Shown piece by piece: positions 42,621 through 51,897 of a DNA stretch of 64,000 bases. Origin of the DNA: Bacteroidetes bacterium HGW-Bacteroidetes-5 (GTDB lineage: Bacteria; Bacteroidota; Bacteroidia; Bacteroidales; UBA932). Made by a program: the position numbers and the translations under genes. The notes under the pieces are model-generated. The model saw only the letters and a program-made list of their open reading frames with translations, did not search any database and had not been told where the DNA came from. The first letter of the stretch is position 1, and each line of letters starts with the position of its first letter. The stretch lies in the NCBI GenBank assembly GCA_002842515.1, contig PHDC01000002.1, positions 62,001 through 126,000 of the forward strand, given 5' to 3'.

Positions 42621-43772
42621 CTACTCAATTACATAATCTGTAACACTATTTATACCTTTCAATCCGAAATAGCTATCAGTAATGGTTCCCTTAAGCCACA
42701 CCTTTTTACCTAAATTGGAGGGGTTTGACTTAAGGTTGAGTGCCTCACGAACAGAACCTGAAGCCAGGGCAACCCCGGCGCAAAGTGAACGAACCAGCTC
42801 TCCTTTTTTATCTGCAACAGCGATATTGGTCTCTACATCAAACGGAGGAGAGGAAAAAAGAGATGCCGTTGTGAGGTAACCCGCTACATAACCACTAACC
42901 CAAACACCCTTGGCCCCCACAAAACCGGCAATCTCTTCGACCCGAATGGCAAGCTCTCTGCTGCTTCCATCCCTTTTATCCCCAACCACAATATCATCTG
43001 TAATCCAAATAGAGGTGGTGTCGATAAGAATACCTGTAATGACCGAAGACTCTCCCCCCGATCCGCTACCGCCACCACCACCGTTTGAAGATGAGTGCAA
43101 ATTCACCGAGACCATCTCTCTTGCAGAAATACTCTTTCTGGTAATCAGAAACCTATCTGTTCCCGAGGATGCTCCATCTCTGAGCTTAATGGTCACATCA
43201 CCGGGATTCACATAGAGATAACGACTCTCATTGTATGGATACTCTTTTACCCCTTTAATATCTTCAATCTCGGGGATATAACCTGCAAAACGACTCAGAA
43301 AATCCGACGAGAAACCCAGCCGCAAAGCACCGTTAGACTGCCTGCATAAAAATGAGAGGTTCGTCACCTTGTTCTCTTCAACAACAACTGTCCCGGAATC
43401 TGAGTAGAGTGGAGCATCAAACTCGGGAACCGAAAAACTCCCCGAGACAACCTCAACATCGTAATTTCCCACACTCAACTTAAAAGTTTTGGGCCTCTCT
43501 CCATATTTACCACTGTAAACTACATCACCTCCCACCCTCTTAACAGTGAGAATAAATGAGTTGCTGTCCGGGTAAGCCCTTTGAGCAGAGTTTTGTATCT
43601 GAAATAACCCTGAATTTGTGCCCAAACCCTCTGCCGCAATGGCATTAATGCTCCATCCCGCTTTGTTAAAAGCAAACCGCAGTTCGCCCTCCTTTTCTGT
43701 GTCATCCTCAACAAACGAAAATCCGCTGCAGGATGAGAGCACAGCGCATAATAAAATAATCTCCCGCCTCAT
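42621..43772 (-). CDS. DUF4493 lipoprotein with C-terminal DUF6359-like domain
   Basis: A 383-residue lipoprotein (signal MRREIILLCAVLSSC, Cys15). The DUF4493 domain (about 28-230) shows FILTVKRVGGDVVYSGKYGERPKTFKLSVGNYDVEV, a surface beta-sandwich known in Bacteroidales. A Gly/Ser linker (about 230-240) leads to a C-terminal OB-fold-like DUF6359 domain (about 245-383; GVWVSGYVAGYL, NLGKKVWLKGTI). It is probably cell-surface exposed with an unknown ligand. No SusCD pair is adjacent. Confidence 0.75.
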   Translation of the reverse strand: MRREIILLCAVLSSCSGFSFVEDDTEKEGELRFAFNKAGWSINAIAAEGLGTNSGLFQIQNSAQRAYPDSNSFILTVKRVGGDVVYSGKYGERPKTFKLSVGNYDVEVVSGSFSVPEFDAPLYSDSGTVVVEENKVTNLSFLCRQSNGALRLGFSSDFLSRFAGYIPEIEDIKGVKEYPYNESRYLYVNPGDVTIKLRDGASSGTDRFLITRKSISAREMVSVNLHSSSNGGGGGSGSGGESSVITGILIDTTSIWITDDIVVGDKRDGSSRELAIRVEEIAGFVGAKGVWVSGYVAGYLTTASLFSSPPFDVETNIAVADKKGELVRSLCAGVALASGSVREALNLKSNPSNLGKKVWLKGTITDSYFGLKGINSVTDYVIE

Positions 43773-43932
43773 ATCCTAAATATTTAATTGGTTTTCAAAG
43801 TCAAATTTATTACAAACTGCTTCTAATATGTTACCAAATCAGATATTTTTCAAAAAAAATCTAATTTTAAAATTGCGATATCTAATTTTAATTAATTTTG
43901 CTGAAATTTAAAATGAACTATAAAAACTAGCT

Positions 43933-46900
43933 ATGTACAGAATCACCGAACATCCAATTCTTCCTATCCCGGCGGAAGATAGCGTAGAGTTTCTTTTTGA
44001 GGGAAATAGGGTTACAGGTCAAAAGGGTTTTACAATTGCAGCTGCATTACATCAGCGGGGTTTGGTAGTTCACAAACACAGTCTGGAGAATCGTGAGCGT
44101 ACAATGGAGTGTGGTATTGGCAAATGCGGAGCCTGCGAAATGTTGGTAGACGGCAAAGTACGCCGCATCTGCATAACCAAAGTTGACGATGTGAAGAGTG
44201 TAGAGAGAATTGATGAGTCCTATCTTCCACAGGAGGATAAAGGAGATAACGGCAGCGTTAAGGTTTACAAAACAACCGTGGCGATAATTGGAGCCGGCCC
44301 TGCAGGACTGGCAGTGAGAGAGGAGCTCAATAAAGCAGGTGTAGATAACATAGTTATAGACAACAACAGTAAAATCGGGGGTCAGTTCCTAATGCAGACT
44401 CACCAGTTCTTCTTCTTTGAAAAAGAGAAGCGCTTTGGCGGAATGCGCGGGTTTGACATTGCTAACACCCTTGCCGGAGAGGATCACTCGGGAATTTTGC
44501 TGGACTCTGTTGTATGGGAAGTTCTTGAAGGTAAACGACTTGTAATAAAAAACATAGCTAAGCAAGAGATTCTTTATGTAGATGCTCAGCACCTTGTAAT
44601 TGCAACAGGAGCTGTGCCATTTATGCCTGCATTCAAGAATGACGACCTTCCGGGTGTATACACAGCTGCTGTGGTACAGAGGATGATGAACAACGAGCTC
44701 ACACTGCTCGGGAAAAATATTCTTACAGTGGGAGCGGGAAATATCGGATACCTCACATCCTACCAGGCAATGCAGGCCGGAGCGAATGTGAAAGCCATTA
44801 TTGAGGCAATGCCTAATGAGGGTGGATTCCCTGTTCAGGCCAACAGGGTTCGCCGCCTTGGCATACCTGTTCTTACATCACATATTCTTCTTGAAGCAAT
44901 TCCAAATGAGACACATACAGGAGTGACAGGGGCAATTATTGCTGAGTGCAAAAACTTCAAACCAATTCCGGGAACAGAGAAGAGAATAGAGGGGATAGAT
45001 TGTATAAACATCTGCACCGGACTTATCCCGGACAATCAGCTATTCCGCAAAGGGGTTGAGGTATATGGCCGCAACTGCCACGGCGTGGGAGACTCGGTAA
45101 AAATCGGAGAGGGAACATCTGCAGTGCTTCGCGGAAAACAGTGTGCATTCGAGATAATGCAAGATCTTGGCAAGAGATATGACTACGACCAATACCTGGC
45201 AGTATCCAAAGAGTATATTGACTCTCAACAACATCCGGTAAGAGTTTTAGAGACTCCTACCCTCCCTTCAAAGGAGCGTATGTGGTCAAAAGGGTTTGTG
45301 CAGATTGACTGTCTGTATGGTTTTGCCTGCAACCCGTGCGCATTCGCCTGTAAATATGGTGCGATTGTTAAAACCTCCACATCTACAGTTCCTGTGATAG
45401 ATTTTGAAAAGTGCACCGGCTGTATGAACTGCGTCTATCAGTGCCCGGGGCTGGCAATCTTCGGATACCAGCTAAATAAAAACTGGCTATTCCTTCCTAT
45501 TGAATATAAGGCAGATGAGGGTGCAGAGGTGTTCCTGGTTAACAATAACGGAGAGATACTTGGGGAGGGTGTCATTGAGAAGATTTCAAAGAAAGAGAAC
45601 AAGACCAACATAGCGCGTGTTAAAGCAACTACAGTTGAGGGAGAGAAACTTCTAACGGTAAGGGGATTCATAGTTAAAGATAGATTCCCGCAAAAGCTGG
45701 AGCTCATACCACTAACGGAGAAGCACGACTCAAAAACCTATGTATGTCACTGTGAAGATATAACCGTAGATAAGCTGATATCTGTTATCGGCGATCGTAC
45801 GGCAATCTCATCTGACGAACTTAAACACATCTCCAGAATCGGGATGGGCGCCTGCCGCGGAAGTCGTTGCATACCAAGAGCCCGCCTGCTTCTAAGGCCA
45901 TATGGCATTGAAGTTTACGGAGACCCCACTCCTCGCGGACCTATGTCCAACCTGGTTACCCTCGGAGATATGGTCAATGTAGACCGAGTTGAAGAGATTG
46001 TTCTGCCCGGAAAGAAAAGAGTTGTCAATAAAGTACCTGCAATCATTGCAGGTGGCGGAGTTGCGGGCTCTTCACTATTCAGATTCCTTGCCGAGGCAGG
46101 ATACAAACCACTGCTCATAAACGACGGGCTTGGAAGCTCCTGGAGGAATATCGCAGGCGGCCGTCCGGCATTCTCTTTACCTGCGCTTGCAGATATTGCA
46201 AAACACAACCTTGAGATTTTCCGCGACCTTCAAAAGGTACACGATATTGACTTCCGCCTCATAAGATATGTGAGTTTTGCCCACGACGAGGCTACATACA
46301 AATCTCTGGACGCCTCAAGAGGTTGGTCTGATGCCTATATGGTAGATAAAAAGGATTTCCGCAAAGAGGTATCTGAGCACTTCAATCCGTCACTGAATCT
46401 TTACAGTCACGCCCTCATCACAAACGATTGCTGGCAGGCAAACCCCGGACAGACAATAGATGTAATCCGGATGATAGGCCGCCGCGAGGGGGGAACAATC
46501 CTGGAGAACAACCGCATTGTAGAGGTGAGCAAAGTGGGAGGCGAATACAATGTAATAGTACAAAATTCAAACAAAGAGTTTATTGAGTACCGCACAGAGA
46601 TCTTCATTAACGCTTTAGGAGCAGAGGCCGAGACATTCGCCAAAAAACTTGGCATAGAGACCGGTCTCTACCCTGTGAAACACCAGGCCTTCATTACAAA
46701 AAGACTCCCACTTCTTGGCAAAAACGGTGCAAACCTGGATATGCTCATAGACAGACGCAAATACAAAGGCTTCTCTGCCGTTTACGGACAACAACTTGCC
46801 GAGACAGGCCAAATCATTGGTTGTGCATCCCCTCTAAACGACGCTCTTGAGACCGACAAAAACCTGAAAGTGACCTCTCAGGAGTTTCTTGAAGTGGTAA

Positions 46901-47157
46901 CAGAGATATTCAGCAACTGGATTCCGCGCCTGAGCGGAGTAGGCTTCCAGGCAGTTTGGTCCGGCTACTATGTAGAACCACGCTACATTGTAGATCCAGA
47001 GCTGGGACTATTCGTAGGAATGCGCGGCCACGGCTTTATGCTCAGCCAATACCTCGCCAAGCTATATGTAGACACACTCCAGGGACGCCCCGTACCCGAC
47101 TACTTCCACCAACTCAAACTCCACGGCACCGGCCTCAGCGAGCAAGCATTTAAATAA
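43933..47157 (+). CDS. Multidomain FAD/iron-sulfur oxidoreductase (HcnABC/sarcosine-oxidase-like fusion)
   Basis: A 1074-residue cytoplasmic protein that joins parts usually found as separate subunits. In order they are: a 2Fe-2S ferredoxin-like domain (Cys60, Cys65, Cys68, Cys80), an FAD/NAD Rossmann oxidoreductase (GAGPAGL at 120-126, about 112-450), two 4Fe-4S motifs (about 460-505, CNPCAFAC and CTGCMNCVYQC), a BFD-like 2Fe-2S domain (CHCED near 606, CRGSRC near 641) and a DAO-type amine oxidase (AGGGVAGSS near 704 to the end). This is the layout of HcnABC, opine or proline dehydrogenase complexes in one chain. The substrate is probably an amino acid or secondary amine; this is inferred. 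Confidence 0.8.
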   Translation: MYRITEHPILPIPAEDSVEFLFEGNRVTGQKGFTIAAALHQRGLVVHKHSLENRERTMECGIGKCGACEMLVDGKVRRICITKVDDVKSVERIDESYLPQEDKGDNGSVKVYKTTVAIIGAGPAGLAVREELNKAGVDNIVIDNNSKIGGQFLMQTHQFFFFEKEKRFGGMRGFDIANTLAGEDHSGILLDSVVWEVLEGKRLVIKNIAKQEILYVDAQHLVIATGAVPFMPAFKNDDLPGVYTAAVVQRMMNNELTLLGKNILTVGAGNIGYLTSYQAMQAGANVKAIIEAMPNEGGFPVQANRVRRLGIPVLTSHILLEAIPNETHTGVTGAIIAECKNFKPIPGTEKRIEGIDCINICTGLIPDNQLFRKGVEVYGRNCHGVGDSVKIGEGTSAVLRGKQCAFEIMQDLGKRYDYDQYLAVSKEYIDSQQHPVRVLETPTLPSKERMWSKGFVQIDCLYGFACNPCAFACKYGAIVKTSTSTVPVIDFEKCTGCMNCVYQCPGLAIFGYQLNKNWLFLPIEYKADEGAEVFLVNNNGEILGEGVIEKISKKENKTNIARVKATTVEGEKLLTVRGFIVKDRFPQKLELIPLTEKHDSKTYVCHCEDITVDKLISVIGDRTAISSDELKHISRIGMGACRGSRCIPRARLLLRPYGIEVYGDPTPRGPMSNLVTLGDMVNVDRVEEIVLPGKKRVVNKVPAIIAGGGVAGSSLFRFLAEAGYKPLLINDGLGSSWRNIAGGRPAFSLPALADIAKHNLEIFRDLQKVHDIDFRLIRYVSFAHDEATYKSLDASRGWSDAYMVDKKDFRKEVSEHFNPSLNLYSHALITNDCWQANPGQTIDVIRMIGRREGGTILENNRIVEVSKVGGEYNVIVQNSNKEFIEYRTEIFINALGAEAETFAKKLGIETGLYPVKHQAFITKRLPLLGKNGANLDMLIDRRKYKGFSAVYGQQLAETGQIIGCASPLNDALETDKNLKVTSQEFLEVVTEIFSNWIPRLSGVGFQAVWSGYYVEPRYIVDPELGLFVGMRGHGFMLSQYLAKLYVDTLQGRPVPDYFHQLKLHGTGLSEQAFK

Positions 47158-47298
47158 ACAGAGAGAACCTTGCCAAGCATCGTGGGATGTTGCTGATTTA
47201 CAGATGGGAGAGAACCTTGCCAAGCATCGTGGGATGTTGCTGATTTCCTGCGAAAAACACAACCGCGAAGCGGAAAACACAACCGCGAAGCGGACCAA
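47158..47298. other. Repeat-rich spacer after the flavoenzyme gene
   Basis: Two direct CCTTGCCAAG B-type repeats (47166-47199 and 47213-47246, core AACCTTGCCAAGCATCGTGG then GATGTTGCTGATTT) are followed by a 20-bp tandem unit containing AACACAACCGCGAAGCGG, twice (47254-47293). No gene is visible. Confidence 0.8.
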
Positions 47299-47423
47299 CT
47301 CTGGCAGTGTTTGATGTATCTTTCTATTTGTCAATCACATACAAAACCCAGTTTTCCAAATATGGAAAACTGGGTTTTGTAAATACTTGTATAATAAATT
47401 GTTTCATCAAACACTGCCAAAGT
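47299..47423. repeat. 125-bp nested palindromic element, copy 1
   Basis: The outer inverted arms TGGCAGTGTTTGATG (47302-47316) and CATCAAACACTGCCA (47405-47419) enclose a perfect inner palindrome (47340-47381, arms TACAAAACCCAGTTTTCCA, loop AATA). The segments between arms are AT-rich and variable. A second copy is at 61902-62027. Confidence 0.9.
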
Positions 47424-47427
47424 TTGT

Positions 47428-47550
47428 TCCCCGGGAGTTTTTTGCAAATCATTACAATTCAAGATAATAATCCCAAAGAGTTTCCGTTTGCAGGGTTTAA
47501 ATAATAGTTATATGCTTAAATAAGAACATTATGCAAAATACTCCCAGGGA
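47428..47550. repeat. Inverted repeat pair in the spacer upstream of the pcrA 3' end
   Basis: TCCCCGGGAGTTTTTTGCA (47428-47446) and TGCAAAATACTCCCAGGGA (47532-47550) match at 17 of 19 positions. Between is AT-rich DNA with no reading frame of interest. A hairpin at 47573-47605 (ATGGGG/CCCCAT with TATCTC/GAGATA) lies just after. Confidence 0.65.
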
Positions 47551-47670
47551 TTCGGGGGGGTATATAAATTTCATGGGGCCCTATCTCCGAGAGATAAAAC
47601 CCCATTACTTAACCTAAACTTAAACTATGAAAAACTTCATCTTAATAATTAACAAATCTCGTGCCACAAA

Positions 47671-50406
47671 TTATTCTACGATGCGAAGTTTTGCAAATTT
47701 AAGTAATAATATTTTCCTTCCACCCTCATCAAAATCTACAACTGCCTTTAAATTAAGCGGATCACCCTCTATTGACAGAATTTGACCAAATCCAAAGCGG
47801 TCGTGCTCGATTTTTTGTCCGGCCGCAAGTTTTGAGATTGGATCGGCAATAAAGTTTGGATCTGCCGGTTTTGGGGGGGTAAAGCCTGCAGATGCTCTTC
47901 TGGTTGGTGAAGATGATTCGCCTGATGATGGATATTTGCCGTTTTGGGAAGACGATTGGTTGCCGGAAGGAGATTGCCCACCTGCAAACGGTTTTGTGCC
48001 ACTATTGTTGCCCGAGTGGCGATTACCCGACCAACCCCCTGATCCTGAACGGTTGGCAGAGCCGGAGTGGTTTGACGAACCTGAACCCGACCAACCCCCT
48101 GATCCTGAACGGTTGGCAGAGCCGGAGTGGCTTGACGAACCGGAACCAGAACCGTAATCTGAATCTGCATCGTAGCGTGAGTTTGAGCCAAAACGTGTAT
48201 CTGCGCCAAAACGGCCATTTTTTTCGTTTTCGAGATCGGGCCAGTTGAGGAATTTTGGGTTTATCTCTCTCAGGAAGCGGCTTGGTGGGTAGCTTACGTG
48301 ACTTCCCCATCGGAACCGGGATTGGGCATATGAGATGGTTACACTCTTTTTTGCACGGGTTATGGCCACATACATCAGCCTGCGCTCCTCTTCAATTTCA
48401 CTTTCGCTACTTGATGAGTTAACCGAAGGGAAAAGATTCTCCTCCAGTCCAATTATATAAACGTGTGTAAACTCCAGTCCTTTAGCAGAGTGCACGGTCA
48501 TAAGGCTTATTTTATTTGAATCTTCGTCTTTGTTGTCGTCCATTACACTCATTAAGGAGATGGTCTCCAGGTAGTCGCCAAGAAAAGCGGCCGGGACAAC
48601 GGTTGCAGATTGGGGGCCGGGTTCCAACCCCGCGGCAGATTCTAGATCGGGTGAAGATTCCAACCCGGCGGCAGGTTTCAGACCGGGTGAAGATCCCAAC
48701 TCTGCGGCAAATTCCAGACCGGGTGAAGATTCCAACCCGGCGGTAGGTTCCAGACCGGGTGAAGATCCCAACCCCTCGGCAGATTCGAGTTCGGATTCGG
48801 CCTCTTGCTCTTCTACGAAGGCTTTGATGGAGTTGAAGAGCTCTTCTACGTTTTCTGCACGAGACTGCCCCTCGAGAGTGGTATCGCTTTTAAGGAGGGT
48901 GGCGTAGCCGCTTCGGATGAAGATCTCCATTGCGATGTCGTAAGCGTTAATGGCGGCAACTCTGGTGCGGATGTCGGAGATGATGCCGCAGAACTCCATA
49001 AAACGGTTGTAAGTGGCGCTCTTGATTCCGAAACTCTGCACATCACCTGTATGGATAGCCTCCCACATTGAGACTCCGCCGGCGGCAGCGGCAGCCGAGA
49101 GGTAGCCCATAGTTGTGTCGCCGATTCCTTTTCCGGAGACCTTTACTGCACGGCGAAACGCTTCGTCATCTTTTGGGTTGACCAGAAGGCGCAGGTAGGC
49201 CATCATATCCTTTACCTCTGCCCGATCGTAGAATGAGTGGCCACCATATATTTTGTATGGCAAAGATCTTTTGCGCAGAGCCTCCTCAACGGCGCGCGAC
49301 TGGGCATTGGTTCTGTAGAGGACGGCAAATTCGCTATATGCACTTTTGTCCTGATAAATTTTGGAAACAATTGAAGAAGCCAACAGGAAAGACTCCTCCT
49401 GGTCTGTATAGGCCTTAACAACCTCAATATTCTCACCCACCGAAGCAGCAGAGAAACACTCCTTCTTTAACTGAAGAGAGTTTCGGGCAATGAGCGAATT
49501 TGCCGCATTCACAATAGTCTGAGTAGAGCGGTAGTTCTGCTCCAGACGAAACTCCTTCGCCTCCGGGTAATCTTTCTTGAAATTAAGAATATTCTCTATC
49601 CGCGCGCCGCGAAAAGCATAGATACTCTGAGAGTCATCTCCCACCACGCACAAATTCCGGTGCATCTCAGATAACTTCTTCACAATAAGCCACTGAGCAA
49701 AATTAGTATCCTGATACTCATCAACAAGAATGAACGAGAACCTGTTTCGCAACTTATCTAAAACCTCCGGAAAGTCACGAATCAGAATGTTGGTATAGAG
49801 CAAAATATCATCAAAATCCATCGCCCCGCTCTGCTTGCATCTCTTATCATAAAGAGCATAAATATCACCGATTCGCGGTTTTCTTACAGCTGCATCATTC
49901 TGTTGCAAAGTAGCGTTTGAAAGGTATGAGGCAGATGTTATCAGATTATTTTTTGCCATAGAGATTCTGGAGAGAACCTCGTTTGGTTTGTAGATCTTTT
50001 CGTCAAGAGAGAGCTCCTTTACACAATTCCTTATTGCACTCCTGGAATCCGATGTGTCGTAAATGGTGAATGAAGTAGGGAAACCAATTAACCCCGCATC
50101 TTCACGCAGAAAACGGACAAAAACCGAGTGAAATGTACCCATCCACAAATGCCTCGCCCTATCATAACCAACAAGAGAGGAGATCCTCTCCTTCATCTCT
50201 TTGGATGCTTTGTTGGTAAAGGTTAAAGCAAGTATGGAGCCCGCTTTGTGGCCATTACTTAAAACATTGGCTATTCTGCAAGTAAGAACCCTTGTCTTCC
50301 CCGAACCCGCCCCCGCAATTATGAGTGAAGGACCTGTAAACTCTTCAACTGCTTGTTTTTGAGCAGGATTAAGCCCCTCAATTATACTAGAAAATTCTCT
50401 GTTCAT
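47671..50406 (-). CDS. pcrA: ATP-dependent DNA helicase PcrA/UvrD
   Basis: A superfamily 1A 3'-5' helicase for DNA repair and replication restart. From ATG 50406 the 911 residues show the Q-motif LNPAQKQAVEEFTGPSLIIAGAGSGKTRVL (Walker A), LVDEYQDTNFAQ (Walker B), GDDSQSIYAFRGA (motif III), LEQNYRSTQTIV (IV), LMTVHSAKGLEF (V) and VAITRAKKSV (VI). Two low-complexity insertions are present: about 539-602, a 12-residue SSPGLE-type repeat, and about 742-795, a Gly/Ser/Asn-rich stretch. An upstream ATG at 50478 would extend over the promoter region and is unlikely. Confidence 0.93.
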   Translation of the reverse strand: MNREFSSIIEGLNPAQKQAVEEFTGPSLIIAGAGSGKTRVLTCRIANVLSNGHKAGSILALTFTNKASKEMKERISSLVGYDRARHLWMGTFHSVFVRFLREDAGLIGFPTSFTIYDTSDSRSAIRNCVKELSLDEKIYKPNEVLSRISMAKNNLITSASYLSNATLQQNDAAVRKPRIGDIYALYDKRCKQSGAMDFDDILLYTNILIRDFPEVLDKLRNRFSFILVDEYQDTNFAQWLIVKKLSEMHRNLCVVGDDSQSIYAFRGARIENILNFKKDYPEAKEFRLEQNYRSTQTIVNAANSLIARNSLQLKKECFSAASVGENIEVVKAYTDQEESFLLASSIVSKIYQDKSAYSEFAVLYRTNAQSRAVEEALRKRSLPYKIYGGHSFYDRAEVKDMMAYLRLLVNPKDDEAFRRAVKVSGKGIGDTTMGYLSAAAAAGGVSMWEAIHTGDVQSFGIKSATYNRFMEFCGIISDIRTRVAAINAYDIAMEIFIRSGYATLLKSDTTLEGQSRAENVEELFNSIKAFVEEQEAESELESAEGLGSSPGLEPTAGLESSPGLEFAAELGSSPGLKPAAGLESSPDLESAAGLEPGPQSATVVPAAFLGDYLETISLMSVMDDNKDEDSNKISLMTVHSAKGLEFTHVYIIGLEENLFPSVNSSSSESEIEEERRLMYVAITRAKKSVTISYAQSRFRWGSHVSYPPSRFLREINPKFLNWPDLENEKNGRFGADTRFGSNSRYDADSDYGSGSGSSSHSGSANRSGSGGWSGSGSSNHSGSANRSGSGGWSGNRHSGNNSGTKPFAGGQSPSGNQSSSQNGKYPSSGESSSPTRRASAGFTPPKPADPNFIADPISKLAAGQKIEHDRFGFGQILSIEGDPLNLKAVVDFDEGGRKILLLKFAKLRIVE
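48028..48147. repeat. Two 60-bp coding tandem units in pcrA
   Basis: 48028-48087 and 48088-48147 are nearly identical. They encode the repeated SGSANRSGSGGWSG segment. Confidence 0.9.
48615..48790. repeat. 36-bp coding tandem repeat in pcrA
   Basis: The GGGTGAAGAT(T/C)CCAAC units recur at 48651, 48687, 48723 and 48759, a 36-bp period kept in frame as a 12-residue SSPGLEP/SAAGLE repeat. Confidence 0.88.
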
Positions 50407-50501
50407 TGGGTACAAATTTATAAATAATGTGTATCTTTGCGGCAAAAATTTTATCAAAACGATACATTTATATAACAATTTGCGATAATTATTTATAAAT
50501 A

Positions 50502-51884
50502 ATGTCAGACCACATTAGATTACGAAAAGGTTTAAACATTCCACTTAAAGGGGACGCAAAAAACCAAATAACCAAAACAGTATCCGTAGATATTGCAGCG
50601 GTAAAGCCAACCGACTATAAAGCACTCAACGCCAAATTATTGGTCAAAGAGGGTGATGAGGTAAAGGCAGGGACACCGGTTCTGGTAGACAAAAAAAGAG
50701 CATTCATAAAAATTTGCTCTCCTATCAGCGGTAAGGTATCCCAGATAGTGCGCGGAGAGAAAAGAAAATTGCTGGAGATAGTGATTGAATCAGACCATAA
50801 AAATGAGTATGAGAGTTTTACCACTCCAAATCCAAAATCTGCAACAAAGGGAGAGATTATAAATGCTCTCCTGGATAGCGGCCTGTGGGCAACTTTCAAA
50901 CAACGACCATACGGAACCATTCCTGACCCCGAAATTGAGCCAAAAGCCATCTTCATATCCGGCTTTGACTCATCTCCACTGGCGCCCGATCTCGATTTTG
51001 CATTAAAAACAGAGATTGAAAACATTCAGACAGGAATTGATCTCCTCTCAAAACTCAGCACCGGAGGAGTTCACCTTGGCCTGCACGCTTCCAACTACGC
51101 CAGCAGCCCTTTCCACAGGATGGAAAAAGTTGTTATTCACACATTTGACGGAGTACATCCGGCCGGAAACGTTGGAGTACAAATCCATCACATAAGCCCA
51201 ATGAACAAAGGAGAAATAGCCTGGACTATAGACCTGTACAATGTAGCAGCCATCGGGCGCCTCTTCAAAAAAGGGATCTACGACCTGCGCAAGATTATTG
51301 CAATTACAGGCCCAAGAGCCAAACACACAAGCTACATAGAGACTCTTCCCGGTATGTGTCTGAGTGAAATAAAAGAGTATGCAGATTTTAAAGGAGACGA
51401 AAAATCAAAAGAGACACCGCTTCCTATAAGATATATCAGCGGAAACGCCCTGACAGGAGAGAATGTAGGCAAAGATGGATATCTGGGATTCTTCCACAAT
51501 CAGATAACTCTGCTCAGCGAAGGGAGCTATTACGAAATGCTCGGCTGGGTTAAACCTTTCAGAGCAAAAAAATTCAGCATCTCACACTCATATTTTTCGT
51601 GGCTGTTTCCTAAGAAGAGATACTCTCTGGATACCAACCTCAACGGAGGAGAGAGAGCACTCGTGGTAACAGGGTTATACGAAAAAGTTGTACCGATGGA
51701 TATCTACCCTATGTATCTGATGAAAGCCATTATGGCAGAAGATATTGACAAGATGGAGCAGCTTGGAATTTACGAGGTTATAGAAGAGGATCTGGCACTT
51801 TGCGATTTTGTCTGCCCTTCAAAAACCGAGGTTCAGGAGATTATCTCCCGGGGGATAGAGCTTATGATAAAAGAAATGTCTTAA
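50502..51884 (+). CDS. nqrA: Na(+)-translocating NADH:quinone reductase subunit A
   Basis: A peripheral cytoplasmic subunit of Na+-NQR, with no membrane helices. The 460 residues open with the usual IRLRKGLNIPLKGDAKN and include the segment GIDLLSKLSTGGVHLGLHASNY, HTFDGVHPAGNVGVQIHHI and a terminal IISRGIELMIKEM. First gene of a complete nqrABCDEF operon. A TATCTTTG at 50432-50439 is a candidate -7 box, though the -33 box is not convincing. Divergent from pcrA. Confidence 0.95.
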   Translation: MSDHIRLRKGLNIPLKGDAKNQITKTVSVDIAAVKPTDYKALNAKLLVKEGDEVKAGTPVLVDKKRAFIKICSPISGKVSQIVRGEKRKLLEIVIESDHKNEYESFTTPNPKSATKGEIINALLDSGLWATFKQRPYGTIPDPEIEPKAIFISGFDSSPLAPDLDFALKTEIENIQTGIDLLSKLSTGGVHLGLHASNYASSPFHRMEKVVIHTFDGVHPAGNVGVQIHHISPMNKGEIAWTIDLYNVAAIGRLFKKGIYDLRKIIAITGPRAKHTSYIETLPGMCLSEIKEYADFKGDEKSKETPLPIRYISGNALTGENVGKDGYLGFFHNQITLLSEGSYYEMLGWVKPFRAKKFSISHSYFSWLFPKKRYSLDTNLNGGERALVVTGLYEKVVPMDIYPMYLMKAIMAEDIDKMEQLGIYEVIEEDLALCDFVCPSKTEVQEIISRGIELMIKEMS

Positions 51885-51897
51885 TTAAGAGATAGAG

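Noticed and set aside
43019..43100. SusC/SusD polysaccharide-utilisation locus around the DUF4493 lipoprotein
   Set aside because: No SusC/SusD pair or glycoside hydrolase is adjacent; the only TonB receptor is in the iron-sulfur locus, far away.
47572..47610. Hairpin ATGGGG/CCCCAT as terminator of pcrA
   Set aside because: Read on the minus strand it is not followed by a run of T, so I did not call a terminator.
48023..48310. Long open frames on other strands/frames across the pcrA repeats
   Set aside because: They overlap the well-supported helicase frame and arise from the biased composition of the tandem repeats.
48615..48790. Regularly spaced 36-bp repeats reminiscent of a CRISPR array
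   Set aside because: The units abut each other without spacers and are translated in frame within the helicase gene; no cas genes are present.
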